The position numbers and the translations under genes are program-made. From an uncultured Oscillospiraceae bacterium (GTDB taxonomy: Bacteria > Bacillota > Clostridia > Oscillospirales > Ruminococcaceae): a stretch of DNA of 23,718 nt. The stretch is taken from the NCBI GenBank assembly GCA_900555435.1, contig USLH01000011.1, forward strand, positions 1-23,718. The letters run 5' to 3'. The notes beneath the pieces are model-generated. The model saw only the letters and a list, made by a program, of their open reading frames with translations, was not told the DNA's origin and ran no database searches. Below are positions 13,807 through 21,859 of this stretch, in pieces (the first letter of the stretch is position 1; every line of letters starts with the position of its first letter).

Positions 13807-15570
13807 TTACATCCGGCCGGGGATCTCCAGCACCACCCGGGTACCGATCCCCTCTTTGCTGTCCATCTGGAGCCGGCACCGCTCCCCATAAAGAAGGCGC
13901 AGCCGGTTCACTACGTTTTCCACTCCGATGGAGTCGCTTTCCATCTTCGCTTCCCCGGAAATCACCGTCCGGAATCTTGAAAGCTGCTCCTCGCCGATGC
14001 CCACGCCGTTGTCCTCCACCCAAAGGCGGATATGTCCATCCTCCAGAAGGCTTCCTCCCAAAATCAGGAGCCCATCCTCTCCCTTCGGCTCCAAACCGTG
14101 GGTGATGGCGTTTTCCACCAGCGGCTGCAGGATCATTTTAGGAATGCGATACTCCAGAATGGCAGGATCCACCTGCTCCTCCGCCTGAAACACCCCTTCA
14201 AAGCGCATGAGCTGGATCCCGATGTACGCTCTGGTCGTGGCAAGCTCCTCCCGGACCGGAACCATATCCTGCCCCTTGACGCTGTACTTGAAAATTTTAC
14301 CGAGATTCCCCACCATCTGCGCCGTTTGCGGCGCTTCCTCCAGATAGGCCATCCCCATAATGCTTTCCAGTGTGTTATAAAGAAAATGGGGGTTGATCTG
14401 GCTGCGCAGGTGGAGAAGCTCCGACTGCTTCTTCTGCAGCTCCGATTCGTAAAGGTTGGACGTAGTCCGCACCAATTGGTGGGTCAGCGTGTTGATTTCC
14501 CCGATCATCCGGTTGAATTCGTCGGAGATCTGGCACACCTCCCGGTATCCGTCCAGCTGCATTTCCTGCTTTAAGTAACGAACCGTCTGGTTCTGCATTC
14601 CCACGATGTACTGGCTGAACCGTTTTAAAGGTGCGGTGATCTTGTGATTTAAAATGGCCATCAAAATCACCATCAGTGCCAATGCGCAGAGAAGCAGCGC
14701 CACCACCGTCTTCCACATCCAGTTTAACGATTCGGTGATCCGGCTCCGGGGAAGGATGCTGACCAAGTGGCAGCCTATGGCCTCCGCCATCTGATAATTG
14801 ACGATGTATCTCTTTCCGTTCGACGCTATCTCCATCCGAGATCCCACGGAAAGCGCCGGGATCTGAGCGAGAATCTCCTCCGCCGCCGAATCCGGCTCCT
14901 GATTGGACGCCACCAGTGCATATTCCGGATCCAGGAGGTAAAGCCCCGTACCGTACTGATCGGAAAAATCCTGAATCCCCAGCGTTTCGTTGTCCACTAC
15001 CACCGTGATGCGCCCCAGATTGAACCGGGGCGTCAGGTTCCAGATGTCATAAAGAGTCGTGGTAAAAAGGAAGGATTCGTTTTTCTCCCCGTTATAGTGC
15101 AGGTGCTGGGAGAAATCGTAACCCATGTACGGCTCCTCCGGAAGCCGCTCCAGCGCCTCCAACAGCTGGCCGGTGCGGCCGTTCATGCTGTAAAAGGAAC
15201 CGTTATACCCCTCCACCGCCACCTCTTTAATGGCCGGAAGCGTCCGGATGCAGTTGGAAACCACACTGTCCAGATTCCGGATGTTTTCGTACTGGCTCTG
15301 AGGATCCTTGTCGATCACATATTTGGCGGTGGTGCGGTTATAGGCCATGTTCCCGACCATATTCTGGAGAAAATCGGAGTTTTCCCGGATCCGATCCTGA
15401 TACTGGGAAAAGACTTGCGCCGTATACGCAATGTTGCTCTCCATCAGAGAGGAGGAAATGATCCGGTAAGCCGTCATGAAGATTGTGGAGACCAGACCAA
15501 TCAAAAGGATCCCAAGCCCCCAGACAAACACGGCGATGGGCAGATTCCGAATTTTTTGGGTCGCCTTCAT
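13807..15570 (-). CDS. Sensor histidine kinase, YesM-like
   Basis: This 587-residue membrane kinase has a first transmembrane helix at about residues 11-34, an extracellular sensor region of some 250 residues, a second helix at about 288-307, and a HAMP-like linker (KITAPLKRF). Next come the LytS/YesM-type phospho-acceptor segment SQINPHFLYNTLESI (His395) and a C-terminal ATPase domain with PLVENAITHGLEP, VEDNGVGIG and IGVENVVNRLRLLYG. Kinases of this class typically accompany LplABC-type sugar transporters and respond to extracellular oligosaccharide, often through the binding protein. The ATG at 15570 is chosen because GGGAGG is seven bases upstream; the longer frame to 15618 lacks a site. 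A CATAAT hexamer at 15602-15607 may be its -10. Confidence 0.92.
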   Translation of the reverse strand: MKATQKIRNLPIAVFVWGLGILLIGLVSTIFMTAYRIISSSLMESNIAYTAQVFSQYQDRIRENSDFLQNMVGNMAYNRTTAKYVIDKDPQSQYENIRNLDSVVSNCIRTLPAIKEVAVEGYNGSFYSMNGRTGQLLEALERLPEEPYMGYDFSQHLHYNGEKNESFLFTTTLYDIWNLTPRFNLGRITVVVDNETLGIQDFSDQYGTGLYLLDPEYALVASNQEPDSAAEEILAQIPALSVGSRMEIASNGKRYIVNYQMAEAIGCHLVSILPRSRITESLNWMWKTVVALLLCALALMVILMAILNHKITAPLKRFSQYIVGMQNQTVRYLKQEMQLDGYREVCQISDEFNRMIGEINTLTHQLVRTTSNLYESELQKKQSELLHLRSQINPHFLYNTLESIMGMAYLEEAPQTAQMVGNLGKIFKYSVKGQDMVPVREELATTRAYIGIQLMRFEGVFQAEEQVDPAILEYRIPKMILQPLVENAITHGLEPKGEDGLLILGGSLLEDGHIRLWVEDNGVGIGEEQLSRFRTVISGEAKMESDSIGVENVVNRLRLLYGERCRLQMDSKEGIGTRVVLEIPGRM

Positions 15571-15648
15571 AAAAATTCCTCCCTGCGAAGCTCCTTCTCC
15601 TATTATGCCTGAAAACAAACGAAAAGAAAAGACCTTTTTATGAAACGG

Positions 15649-15678
15649 GAAAAAGCCGAACCCTCTCGGGCCGGCTTT
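15649..15678 (-). terminator. Terminator after the solute-binding protein gene
   Basis: In the minus-strand RNA AAAGCCGGCCC pairs with GGGTTCGGCTTT (one bulge, one G-U) around a GAGA loop and runs into CTTTTT. It separates the transporter operon from the kinase-regulator operon. Confidence 0.75.
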
Positions 15679-15696
15679 GTTTCCTGTTTCGACCGA

Positions 15697-17367
15697 TTAA
15701 CGGCCGGATTCTTTGTAGAGTTCGTTCATTTCGGCGATGACCTTGTCGTAGCCCTGCGCCATGTAGCTGTCTACCATGGCCTGCCATGCGGCGTCCACGT
15801 CATCGGAGAGCATCAGGTCGTTGCAGATCTTCTCGAAATCGGCGCCGGCGGTGTCATAGTCCGCAGAATCCTGCAGGAGCAGGCCATTGGTGTCGGGACG
15901 GTTCGTGAAGGTCGCACCCTTGGCTTCCATGTCCGCCATGTACTCGTTGCGGAGCTTCTTTAAGCCTTCACTGTAAGCGGGGCTGCTGGCAGAGCGGAAG
16001 GGAGTCCAGTTGGCAAGAGTCTGGAGCTGGGTCGCCGGATATTTCTCCTTCAAGGCCAGAGGCGTTCCGTCGGATTTGGTCAGCTCGATGATCTGATAGT
16101 TTCCGTCGGCGTCCTTGGTGTAGGTCTCGCCTTCAATGCCAAGGCCGACCAGCTCGTAGCCCTCGTCACTGAGGAGGAAGTCCATCAAAGCCATGCAGCG
16201 CTCCGCCTTTGCGTCGTCCACGCTGCTGCTCAGATAGGTCTCGGACCAGGAAGGCGTAATGGAGGGATAACGAACCTCACCGGTGGTGGGGTTTGCAAAC
16301 CACGGGATAAAAGCGATCAGCTCATCAATGGTCTTGTCGGGATAGGTCTTGAGGATCTTGTCCTCCATAGCCTGGGTGCCGCCCAGAGTGGGGCCTGCAT
16401 GGGCGTAAGCTCCGGCCTGACCGTTTGCGAATTTGTCACGGCCCTCCTCGCCTTTATAGATGATGTAGTCGGGGTCGATGACACCGGCGTCGTAGGCTTT
16501 TTTCAGCACCTTAGCGCCGTCCCGGAAGGCTTCGGTCATAAAGGAGGGAATCAGAGAGCCGTCCTCGGCAAACTCCCAACGGAACCCGTTGACCGCATCG
16601 GGGCACTCGCCGCTGAACAGGAAGGACATATAAGCGAAGGTGTAGCCTGCCAGACCAATGGTGTCATCCTTGCCGTTTCCGTCAGGGTCTTCGTTCTGGA
16701 ATTTCAGCATCAGATTGATGAAGTCATCCACGTTCTGGGGGATTTCGGTCACGCCTACGTTCTCCATCCAGTCCCGACGGATCATGATGCCGTTTTCCAG
16801 CATGGCGTCTTCGGGAACCACGATGTTCGGACGGGGAATGGCATAGAAGGTAGGATTGGCGTCGTCCTGAGCGACTTCGTTGATGGAGCGGCCGGACTCG
16901 GTGTTCAGCTGTGCGGCGACATTGGGATAGTTGGAAGCATCGGGCAGCGCACGGATCACGCCTTCGTCTCTCCACTTCCGGAAGGTCTCGGTGTAGCCCG
17001 CCTCATAAGCGGTCATGTCCGGCAGCTTATTCGTGGCGGCCCAGAGCATGATCTTCTCGGTGTAATCGCCCCAGGTCACGGCGTAAGGCTCGATCTCGAT
17101 GTTCAGCTTGTCGTAGAGGGCATCACGGACCGCATCCTCGCCATCGGTGATGGCGTCGCCGATGTTCCAGACAGCGATGCTAATCTTCATGTGCTCTGCA
17201 AAGGGATCAGATGCTTCGGGCTCACTGGACTCCGTGGTGCTGCTGGAAGGCGCGGAGCCGGAAGGGGTAGAGCTGCTTTCGCCAGAGTTGTTCCCGCAGG
17301 CGGCCAGAGATGCGCCCATCATAGCCGCAAGAGCGAGAGAGATTGCTTTCTTCTGCCAAGATCTCAT
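15697..17367 (-). CDS. Lipoprotein extracellular solute-binding protein (LplA-like)
   Basis: This 556-residue protein captures an oligosaccharide outside the cell for the adjacent permeases. It begins with a signal peptide (MRSWQKKAISLALAAMMGAS) and a lipobox LAAC with the lipidated Cys24. A Ser/Thr/Pro/Glu-rich linker follows (about residues 25-55), then the mature family-1 binding domain. The length matches LplA-like proteins rather than the shorter MalE type. Recognisable segments include WNIGDAITDGEDAVRDALYDK near the start and DPDGNGKDDTIGLAGY, a calcium-site-like Asp-rich loop common in this family. GAGGAGG lies eight bases before the ATG. The gene follows the second permease by 83 bases and is followed by a terminator. 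The substrate is not predicted. Confidence 0.92.
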   Translation of the reverse strand: MRSWQKKAISLALAAMMGASLAACGNNSGESSSTPSGSAPSSSTTESSEPEASDPFAEHMKISIAVWNIGDAITDGEDAVRDALYDKLNIEIEPYAVTWGDYTEKIMLWAATNKLPDMTAYEAGYTETFRKWRDEGVIRALPDASNYPNVAAQLNTESGRSINEVAQDDANPTFYAIPRPNIVVPEDAMLENGIMIRRDWMENVGVTEIPQNVDDFINLMLKFQNEDPDGNGKDDTIGLAGYTFAYMSFLFSGECPDAVNGFRWEFAEDGSLIPSFMTEAFRDGAKVLKKAYDAGVIDPDYIIYKGEEGRDKFANGQAGAYAHAGPTLGGTQAMEDKILKTYPDKTIDELIAFIPWFANPTTGEVRYPSITPSWSETYLSSSVDDAKAERCMALMDFLLSDEGYELVGLGIEGETYTKDADGNYQIIELTKSDGTPLALKEKYPATQLQTLANWTPFRSASSPAYSEGLKKLRNEYMADMEAKGATFTNRPDTNGLLLQDSADYDTAGADFEKICNDLMLSDDVDAAWQAMVDSYMAQGYDKVIAEMNELYKESGR

Positions 17368-17389
17368 GAAAAATACCTCCTCAAAATTG

Positions 17390-17404
17390 TTGCAAACGGT
17401 TTAT
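17390..17404. promoter_or_regulatory. Cre-like catabolite-control site upstream of the binding protein gene
   Basis: TTGCAAACGGTTTAT matches the catabolite-responsive element consensus WTGNAANCGNWNNCW at all fixed positions but one (A for C near the end). It also sits in a TGCAAA-N7-TTTGCA inverted repeat. It lies between the permease stop codon and the binding-protein ribosome site. CcpA binding is plausible but not shown; a LacI-family site is the alternative. Confidence 0.4.
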
Positions 17405-17450
17405 TTGCACCGGTCCGAGCCGGCGAAACACGATGGAAAGGACGAACGGA

Positions 17451-18338
17451 TTAACCCTTTACGCCGCCGAGCATGATGCCCTTTGTAAAGTACTTCTGCA
17501 CGAAGGGGTAGACCAGCAGAATCGGGACGGTGGCAATGGTAACGATCGCCATCTGCAGGGACTGGTCGTAAACCTTCCGCTCCTGGCTTGCAATGGCGGC
17601 CGCAGCGCCGGTCATGGCGTGGGTCGTATCCATCAGCACGTTGCGGAGCAGGAGCTGCAGGGGCTGTTTTGCCTTGTCGATGATGTGAAGCATGGCGAAC
17701 CAGTATTCGTTCCACCGGTCAACGGCGATGAACAGAGCCACCGTTGCGATGATCGGCGTGGACATGGGCAGGATGATCTTGAATAGGATCACCATATCGT
17801 TCGCCCCGTCGATCCTGGCGGATTCCTCAATGCTGGCCGGCAGGTCCTCCACATAGTTTTTGATGAGGATGATGTTGAACTGTCCCACCAGAACCGGCAG
17901 GATCATACACCAGATGCTGTCGCCCAGGCCAACCTGCTGAACGACCAGGTAACCGGGGATCAGACCGCCGGAGAAGAACATGGTGAACAGCATCATGTTA
18001 AAGAAGAATTTCCCGCCGGGAAGATCCTTTTTGGAAAGCGGATAGGCCGCTGCTACGGAGCAGATGACGCCTAAGAACGTTCCGACCACCGTAACGAACA
18101 CCGTAGTCCGGACTGAACTCCAGAAGAGCTTGTTTTCAAAAACGATCTTATAGGCAGCCGTGTCGAAAACCGACGGCCACAGGTACAGCGTCTGGGAGTG
18201 GATGCTTTCGTAAGTTCCGAAGGAAACGATGACCATGTAGTAGAAAGGGAACGCCGTGATCAGAGCCAGCAGCCCCATCAGGACCACCAGAAAGACATCA
18301 AAACCGGTGTAATGGTTGAGCTTTTTCACCCGTGCCAT
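17451..18338 (-). CDS. Carbohydrate ABC transporter permease, LplC-like
   Basis: This 295-residue inner-membrane protein has about six transmembrane helices, the first at roughly residues 14-36 (FDVFLVVLMGLLALITAFPFYYM). The permease EAA loop that docks the ATPase is EESARIDGANDMVILFKIILP (about residues 187-207). The C-terminal VQKYFTKGIMLGGVKG is typical of the LplC/YtcP group. It pairs with the upstream LplB-like permease; the two genes are 16 bases apart and the ribosome site directly follows the first gene's stop codon. No ATPase gene is present in the window, so a shared MsmK/MsiK-type ATPase encoded elsewhere is expected. Confidence 0.93.
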   Translation of the reverse strand: MARVKKLNHYTGFDVFLVVLMGLLALITAFPFYYMVIVSFGTYESIHSQTLYLWPSVFDTAAYKIVFENKLFWSSVRTTVFVTVVGTFLGVICSVAAAYPLSKKDLPGGKFFFNMMLFTMFFSGGLIPGYLVVQQVGLGDSIWCMILPVLVGQFNIILIKNYVEDLPASIEESARIDGANDMVILFKIILPMSTPIIATVALFIAVDRWNEYWFAMLHIIDKAKQPLQLLLRNVLMDTTHAMTGAAAAIASQERKVYDQSLQMAIVTIATVPILLVYPFVQKYFTKGIMLGGVKG

Positions 18339-18354
18339 AAGAAGCCCTCCCTCC

Positions 18355-19317
18355 TTAATAGATGCCCTTGCCGGTAGATTTCTTCACAAGCCCGTTGGCA
18401 AGGAGCAGCATTGCGAAGTTGATGACGGATTTGAAAAGGCCGATGGCGGTGGTATAGCCGAAGTTGGTGCCGTCGGAAAACGCCTTGCGGTAGATCAGGG
18501 TATCGATGATGTCGCTGACTTCCCGGACTGCCACGTTTGAAAGGTTAAAGAGCTGATCGAAGCCGGCGTTCATCATATTTGCCACCTGCATGACCAGCAT
18601 GATGGCGATGGTTCCCCGGATGCAGGGAAGGGTGATGTGCCACGCCAGCTGCCCCCGCCCGGCACCATCGATGCGGGCCGCTTCATAAAGCTCGGGGTTG
18701 ATGCCGGAGATGGTCGCCAGATAGATGATGGCGCTCCAGCCCATTTCCTTCCAGTCGGAGCTGATGAAGATCAGCGGCCGGAAAGCGGAGGGCGTGGTCA
18801 GCACCGACTGCCGCCCCAACCCGCAGAGCAGCAGGATCTGGTTGATGACGCCGTCATTGGAGAAAAGGTTGAAAAACAAACCGGAAACGATGATCCACGA
18901 AATAAAGTGGGGAAAGGTATAGACCGTCTGCACCACCCGTTTATACTTGGTGGAGCGGATCTCATTGATGAGAAGCGCCAATCCCACCGGAACCGGGAAC
19001 TCGAAAAGCAGCCGTCCGAAGCTGATGACGATGGTGTTTTTCAAAGCGGTAAAGAAAGACGGGTCACGGAACAGCCGCATAAAGTTGTTGAAGCCGTGCA
19101 TCTTGGCCAAAGGGCTCCCCATGATCCCCTTGGAAAAGTTGAAGTCCTTAAACGCAAGAATCACGCCATACATGGGATAATAGCAGAAAACCAGCAGATA
19201 CGCAAGCATCGGGATCAGCATGACGTACAGCAGCTTGTGTTCCCAAATTTTTTGCCAGAGCGTTCTCTTTCCGGGGTTCAGCTCGCCGGTCTTTCCCTGA
19301 TTCACTGAAGTTGTCAC
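18355..19317 (-). CDS. Carbohydrate ABC transporter permease, LplB-like
   Basis: This 320-residue membrane protein forms the other half of the sugar channel. A basic N-terminus precedes the first helix (LLYVMLIPMLAYLLVFCYYPM, about residues 29-49). The family signature YPMYGVILAFKDFNFSKGI follows, and the EAA loop is YEAARIDGAGRGQLAWHITLP (about residues 211-231). It ends NGLVKKSTGKGIY, a usual LplB/YtcO C-terminus. The start is GTG at 19317, supported by AAAGGAG seven bases upstream. It is the first gene of the transporter operon (permease, permease, binding protein) and faces the GH78 gene across a 250-base shared control region. Confidence 0.93.
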   Translation of the reverse strand: MTTSVNQGKTGELNPGKRTLWQKIWEHKLLYVMLIPMLAYLLVFCYYPMYGVILAFKDFNFSKGIMGSPLAKMHGFNNFMRLFRDPSFFTALKNTIVISFGRLLFEFPVPVGLALLINEIRSTKYKRVVQTVYTFPHFISWIIVSGLFFNLFSNDGVINQILLLCGLGRQSVLTTPSAFRPLIFISSDWKEMGWSAIIYLATISGINPELYEAARIDGAGRGQLAWHITLPCIRGTIAIMLVMQVANMMNAGFDQLFNLSNVAVREVSDIIDTLIYRKAFSDGTNFGYTTAIGLFKSVINFAMLLLANGLVKKSTGKGIY

Positions 19318-19424
19318 GAGAAGTCTCCTTTCCTTCTGTGGATTCCGCGGAAGACTTCTTCCGCATCGATTGAGTATATTTTAACGCTTTGTGAATGAAT
19401 TGGGTATAAACAATGATTATCTAA

Positions 19425-19520
19425 ATATGGAATTTTCTTAGATTTCCTTTTTTATAAAAAAATTCCGTCCTTTTTCCGTCGAAATGCTCAGAATTTTCCA
19501 TATGGACTTTTCTTATTTCC
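19425..19520. repeat. Pair of direct repeats in the divergent ABC/GH78 control region
   Basis: Two copies of ATATGGA(A/C)TTTTCTTA followed by TTTCC, at 19425-19447 and 19500-19520, differ by one substitution and a two-base insertion. They start 75 bases apart, close to seven helical turns. The right copy is preceded by AGAATTTTCC, making the centre TCCATATGGA (19497-19506) palindromic. Tandem sites on one face of the helix fit a dimeric AraC-type regulator such as the YesN-like protein. This is inference. Confidence 0.6.
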
Positions 19521-19527
19521 CGTTTCG

Positions 19528-19536
19528 TGCTAAAAT
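19528..19536 (+). promoter_or_regulatory. Extended -10 promoter of the GH78 gene
   Basis: TGCTAAAAT (hexamer 19531-19536) lies 32 bases before the ATG. No convincing -35 is present; the second direct repeat ends 7 bases upstream of the TG, where an activator would contact RNA polymerase. Confidence 0.5.
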
Positions 19537-19568
19537 GAAGCCAACTTCTTAACGAAAGGGTGCTTCCC

Positions 19569-21503
19569 ATGAAAAATCCCGGCGCCTGGATCTGGTTTGA
19601 ATCCCCCTCCCACCCGGATTCCTACGGCGAATTTTATCAACCCTTCTCCTATGCGGAAGGCGATGCGGTCCTGACCGTTTCCTGCGACTCCAACTACGCC
19701 GCTTACATAAATGGTCGACTTGCCGCCTTCGGTCAGTACGCCGACTTTGAACATTATAAAGTCGCCGACACGGTGGATGTCTCCGCCTTTTGCCGAGAGG
19801 GCGAAAACCATCTTGCCATCGTGGTCTGGTACTACGGCGTCCCCGCTTCCACCTATTGCCCGGGAAAAGCCGGCCTCACCTTTTCCCTGACCTGCGACGG
19901 CTCCCCCGCCGCTGAAAGCGGCGAAGCCACCCTCTGCCGGAAAAGCCGCGCCTACTTGAGCAGTGAGCAGAAATGGATCACCGGCCAGCTAGGCTTCTCC
20001 TTCCACTATGACGCCGCCAAAGAAGACGAATGGCTCCTGGGAAAAGGCGAGGGCTTTTCCAGACCGGTCTTCGTGGAAAAAGCCGATGAGCTGATCCCCC
20101 GCCCCAACAAAAAGCTGATCCTGGAAGCCCCTGCTGCTTCCGTTCCCATCGCCACAAAGCCCTGCCGCTATCTCTATGATCTGGGTCGGGAGGAAGTGGG
20201 CTTCCTTGAGCTGGAATTCTCCTCCGACATCGCCCAGACGGTCACCATCGCCTATGGCGAGCACCTGACCGACGGCGGCATCAACTGGACGGTAGGCGGC
20301 CGGAACTTCTCCGTCACTTACGGCGCCGTTCCCGGGAAGAACCATTACCTGAACCCCTTCCGCCGCCTGGGCTGCCGCTATCTGGAGCTCTTCAGCGAAG
20401 CGCCCCTTTCCATCGATTACGCCGGGATCCGCCCCACCAACTACCCCCTGACCCGCTCCGATTACTCCCCGAAAGGGATGCTGGACCAGCGGATCTATGA
20501 CGCCTGCGCCCGGACGCTCCTTCTCTGCCTTCATGAGCACTACGAAGATTGCCCCTGGCGGGAGCAGTCTTTCTACACCATGGACAGCCGGAACCAGATG
20601 CTCTGCGGCTACATTGCCTTCCACGAGTTTGAAGCGCCCCGAGCCGGACTTTCCCTTTTCGCCCAGGATCAGGACGACAGCGGCCTGCTCTCCATCTGCT
20701 GCCCCAATGCCGGCAGCGGCCAGCTGAAAATCCCCTCCTTTTCCCTTCATTACTTTACCGCCGTGGACGAATACGTCCGCTATTCCGGCGACACTTCCCT
20801 TGCCTCTGAGGTCTGGGAAAAGCTCCAAAGCCTTCTCGCTGTTTTCTCCGCCACGGAGGAAAACGGCCTGATCCCCGTCCCCCTGCGGGAGCCGTTGGAC
20901 AGCTGGCCCGGAAACATCATGTGGAACTTCTACGAGTGGCGGCCTCTCTTAGACGGAAACAAACCTCCCAAAGACCCCTTCGACCTGATCCTCAACAGCC
21001 TTTACGTTCTGGCGCTGACCCATATGGGGAACATCGCTGAAGCCCTCTCGAAGGGCGCCTCCCCCTACCGCACCGCCGCCGACCGGATCCGGACGGCCAT
21101 CCATGACACCTTCTATCGCCCGGAGGAAGGGTGTTTCTCCACCTTTCGCCACACCCTCCACAAAAGCGAGCTGGGGAACTCCCTCGCCATCCTCTGCGGC
21201 GCCGCTTCCCCGGAGGAAGCAAAGGCCATCGCCTGCCGCATGACGGAGCATCGGGACGAGTTCGTCCCCGCTTCCCTGAGCATGAAGTGCTTCTTCTATG
21301 ACGCCCTTCTGGAAACGGACAAGGCCGCCTATGCCTCCTTTGTGCTGGAACAGATTCGTCAGCTCTATTCCATGATGCTGGATCACGGCGCTACCACTGT
21401 CTGGGAGGACGAAAAGGGCGCTTCCGCCTTTAACGACGCCGGAAGCCTCTGCCACGGCTGGAGTGCCATGCCTATCTACTACTTCCACCTGCTGGAACAG
21501 TAA
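19569..21503 (+). CDS. Family 78 glycoside hydrolase (alpha-L-rhamnosidase-like), cytoplasmic
   Basis: This 644-residue protein has an N-terminal jelly-roll domain (about residues 1-150: WIWFESPSHP, NYAAYINGRLAAFGQY, NHLAIVVWYYG), a second beta domain (about 180-300), and an (alpha/alpha)6 barrel. The GH78 acidic set is present with the spacing known for Bacillus RhaB: Asp327, Glu332 and Asp339 in EDCPWREQSFYTMDSRNQ, and Glu613 in GATTVWEDEKG followed by SLCHGWSAMP. It would cleave terminal alpha-L-rhamnose, or a related residue, from an imported oligosaccharide, since there is no signal peptide. The ATG at 19569 is chosen because AAAGGG lies upstream at good distance; a GTG at 19560 overlaps that site. 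It is the only plus-strand gene of the locus and is divergent from the transporter operon. The subfamily substrate is uncertain. Confidence 0.85.
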   Translation: MKNPGAWIWFESPSHPDSYGEFYQPFSYAEGDAVLTVSCDSNYAAYINGRLAAFGQYADFEHYKVADTVDVSAFCREGENHLAIVVWYYGVPASTYCPGKAGLTFSLTCDGSPAAESGEATLCRKSRAYLSSEQKWITGQLGFSFHYDAAKEDEWLLGKGEGFSRPVFVEKADELIPRPNKKLILEAPAASVPIATKPCRYLYDLGREEVGFLELEFSSDIAQTVTIAYGEHLTDGGINWTVGGRNFSVTYGAVPGKNHYLNPFRRLGCRYLELFSEAPLSIDYAGIRPTNYPLTRSDYSPKGMLDQRIYDACARTLLLCLHEHYEDCPWREQSFYTMDSRNQMLCGYIAFHEFEAPRAGLSLFAQDQDDSGLLSICCPNAGSGQLKIPSFSLHYFTAVDEYVRYSGDTSLASEVWEKLQSLLAVFSATEENGLIPVPLREPLDSWPGNIMWNFYEWRPLLDGNKPPKDPFDLILNSLYVLALTHMGNIAEALSKGASPYRTAADRIRTAIHDTFYRPEEGCFSTFRHTLHKSELGNSLAILCGAASPEEAKAIACRMTEHRDEFVPASLSMKCFFYDALLETDKAAYASFVLEQIRQLYSMMLDHGATTVWEDEKGASAFNDAGSLCHGWSAMPIYYFHLLEQ

Positions 21504-21541
21504 GCGAAAAAACAATTCCTTCTATGTCATGTGTAAAGAAA

Positions 21542-21575
21542 GGCCCCCGGAAAACCGGAGGCTTTTCTCCTGTCC
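21542..21575 (+). terminator. Terminator of the GH78 gene
   Basis: GGCCCCCGG and CCGGAGGCT form a stem around an AAAA loop with one internal mismatch, followed by TTTTCTCC. It begins about 40 bases after the GH78 stop codon. Confidence 0.7.
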
Positions 21576-21586
21576 CTATTTGTGTC

Positions 21587-21633
21587 TTAAAAAGAAAATA
21601 TCCGGATTTGATACAAGGTCAAATCCGGATATT
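21587..21633 (-). terminator. Second terminator for the right-end minus-strand genes
   Basis: Perfect 15-base arms (21597-21611 and 21619-21633, AATATCCGGATTTGA and its complement) enclose a 7-base loop. In the minus-strand RNA the stem runs into TTTTCTTTTT. It backs onto the GH78 terminator, insulating the two converging transcripts. Confidence 0.85.
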
Positions 21634-21654
21634 GATTTGTCATGCGTGACCAAT

Positions 21655-21811
21655 TTAGATGCCTGCTGAAAACAGGAAAAATCGAAAGCTGAAGCGGCTT
21701 TGGGCTGTTTCAGCTTTCAGATAATTATAAGTTTCTCCGGGAATCTCCTTCAATATATCCCTGTTGAATTCTGCATCATCTGCAATCAGAATTTTTTGTC
21801 CGCATTGTCAT
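21655..21811 (-). pseudogene. Frameshifted, truncated response-regulator remnant
   Basis: An AGGAGG ribosome site (21820-21825) and an ATG eight bases later open a frame beginning MTMRTK that stops after 11 codons. In the next frame the sequence continues KILIADDAEFNRDILKEI, the first strand, acidic pair and first helix of a receiver domain. One extra A in the AAAAAA run near 21793 accounts for the shift. The receiver similarity then fades after about PGETYNYLKAE, and the frame ends at 21655 inside a terminator hairpin, so the phospho-acceptor half and any output domain are missing. It lies just downstream of the hybrid kinase and was probably its partner or a duplicate. The single-base shift could be a sequencing error, but the truncation could not. 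Confidence 0.65.
21675..21718 (-). terminator. Rho-independent terminator after the hybrid kinase region
   Basis: Perfect 10-base arms GAAAGCTGAA (21709-21718 read leftward) and TTCAGCTTTC (21684-21693) enclose a 15-base loop, followed by GATTTTTCC in the minus-strand RNA. It overlaps the end of the response-regulator remnant. Confidence 0.7.
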
Positions 21812-21859
21812 ATTTCTATCCTCCTGTCTATCTTTCACCGCTTATTTGACGCTGCCCTT

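Noticed and set aside
14767..15612. 281-codon plus-strand frame antisense to the sensor kinase
   Set aside because: No domain or start signal; shadow of the kinase N-terminal half.
17405..17450. Hairpin GCCGG-CTCGGA-CCGGT between permease and binding-protein genes
   Set aside because: Only five base pairs with no T-tract; too weak to call a terminator or processing site.
16399..17454. 351-codon plus-strand frame antisense to the binding protein
   Set aside because: No motifs, and it covers the signal peptide and mature domain of a clear lipoprotein on the other strand.
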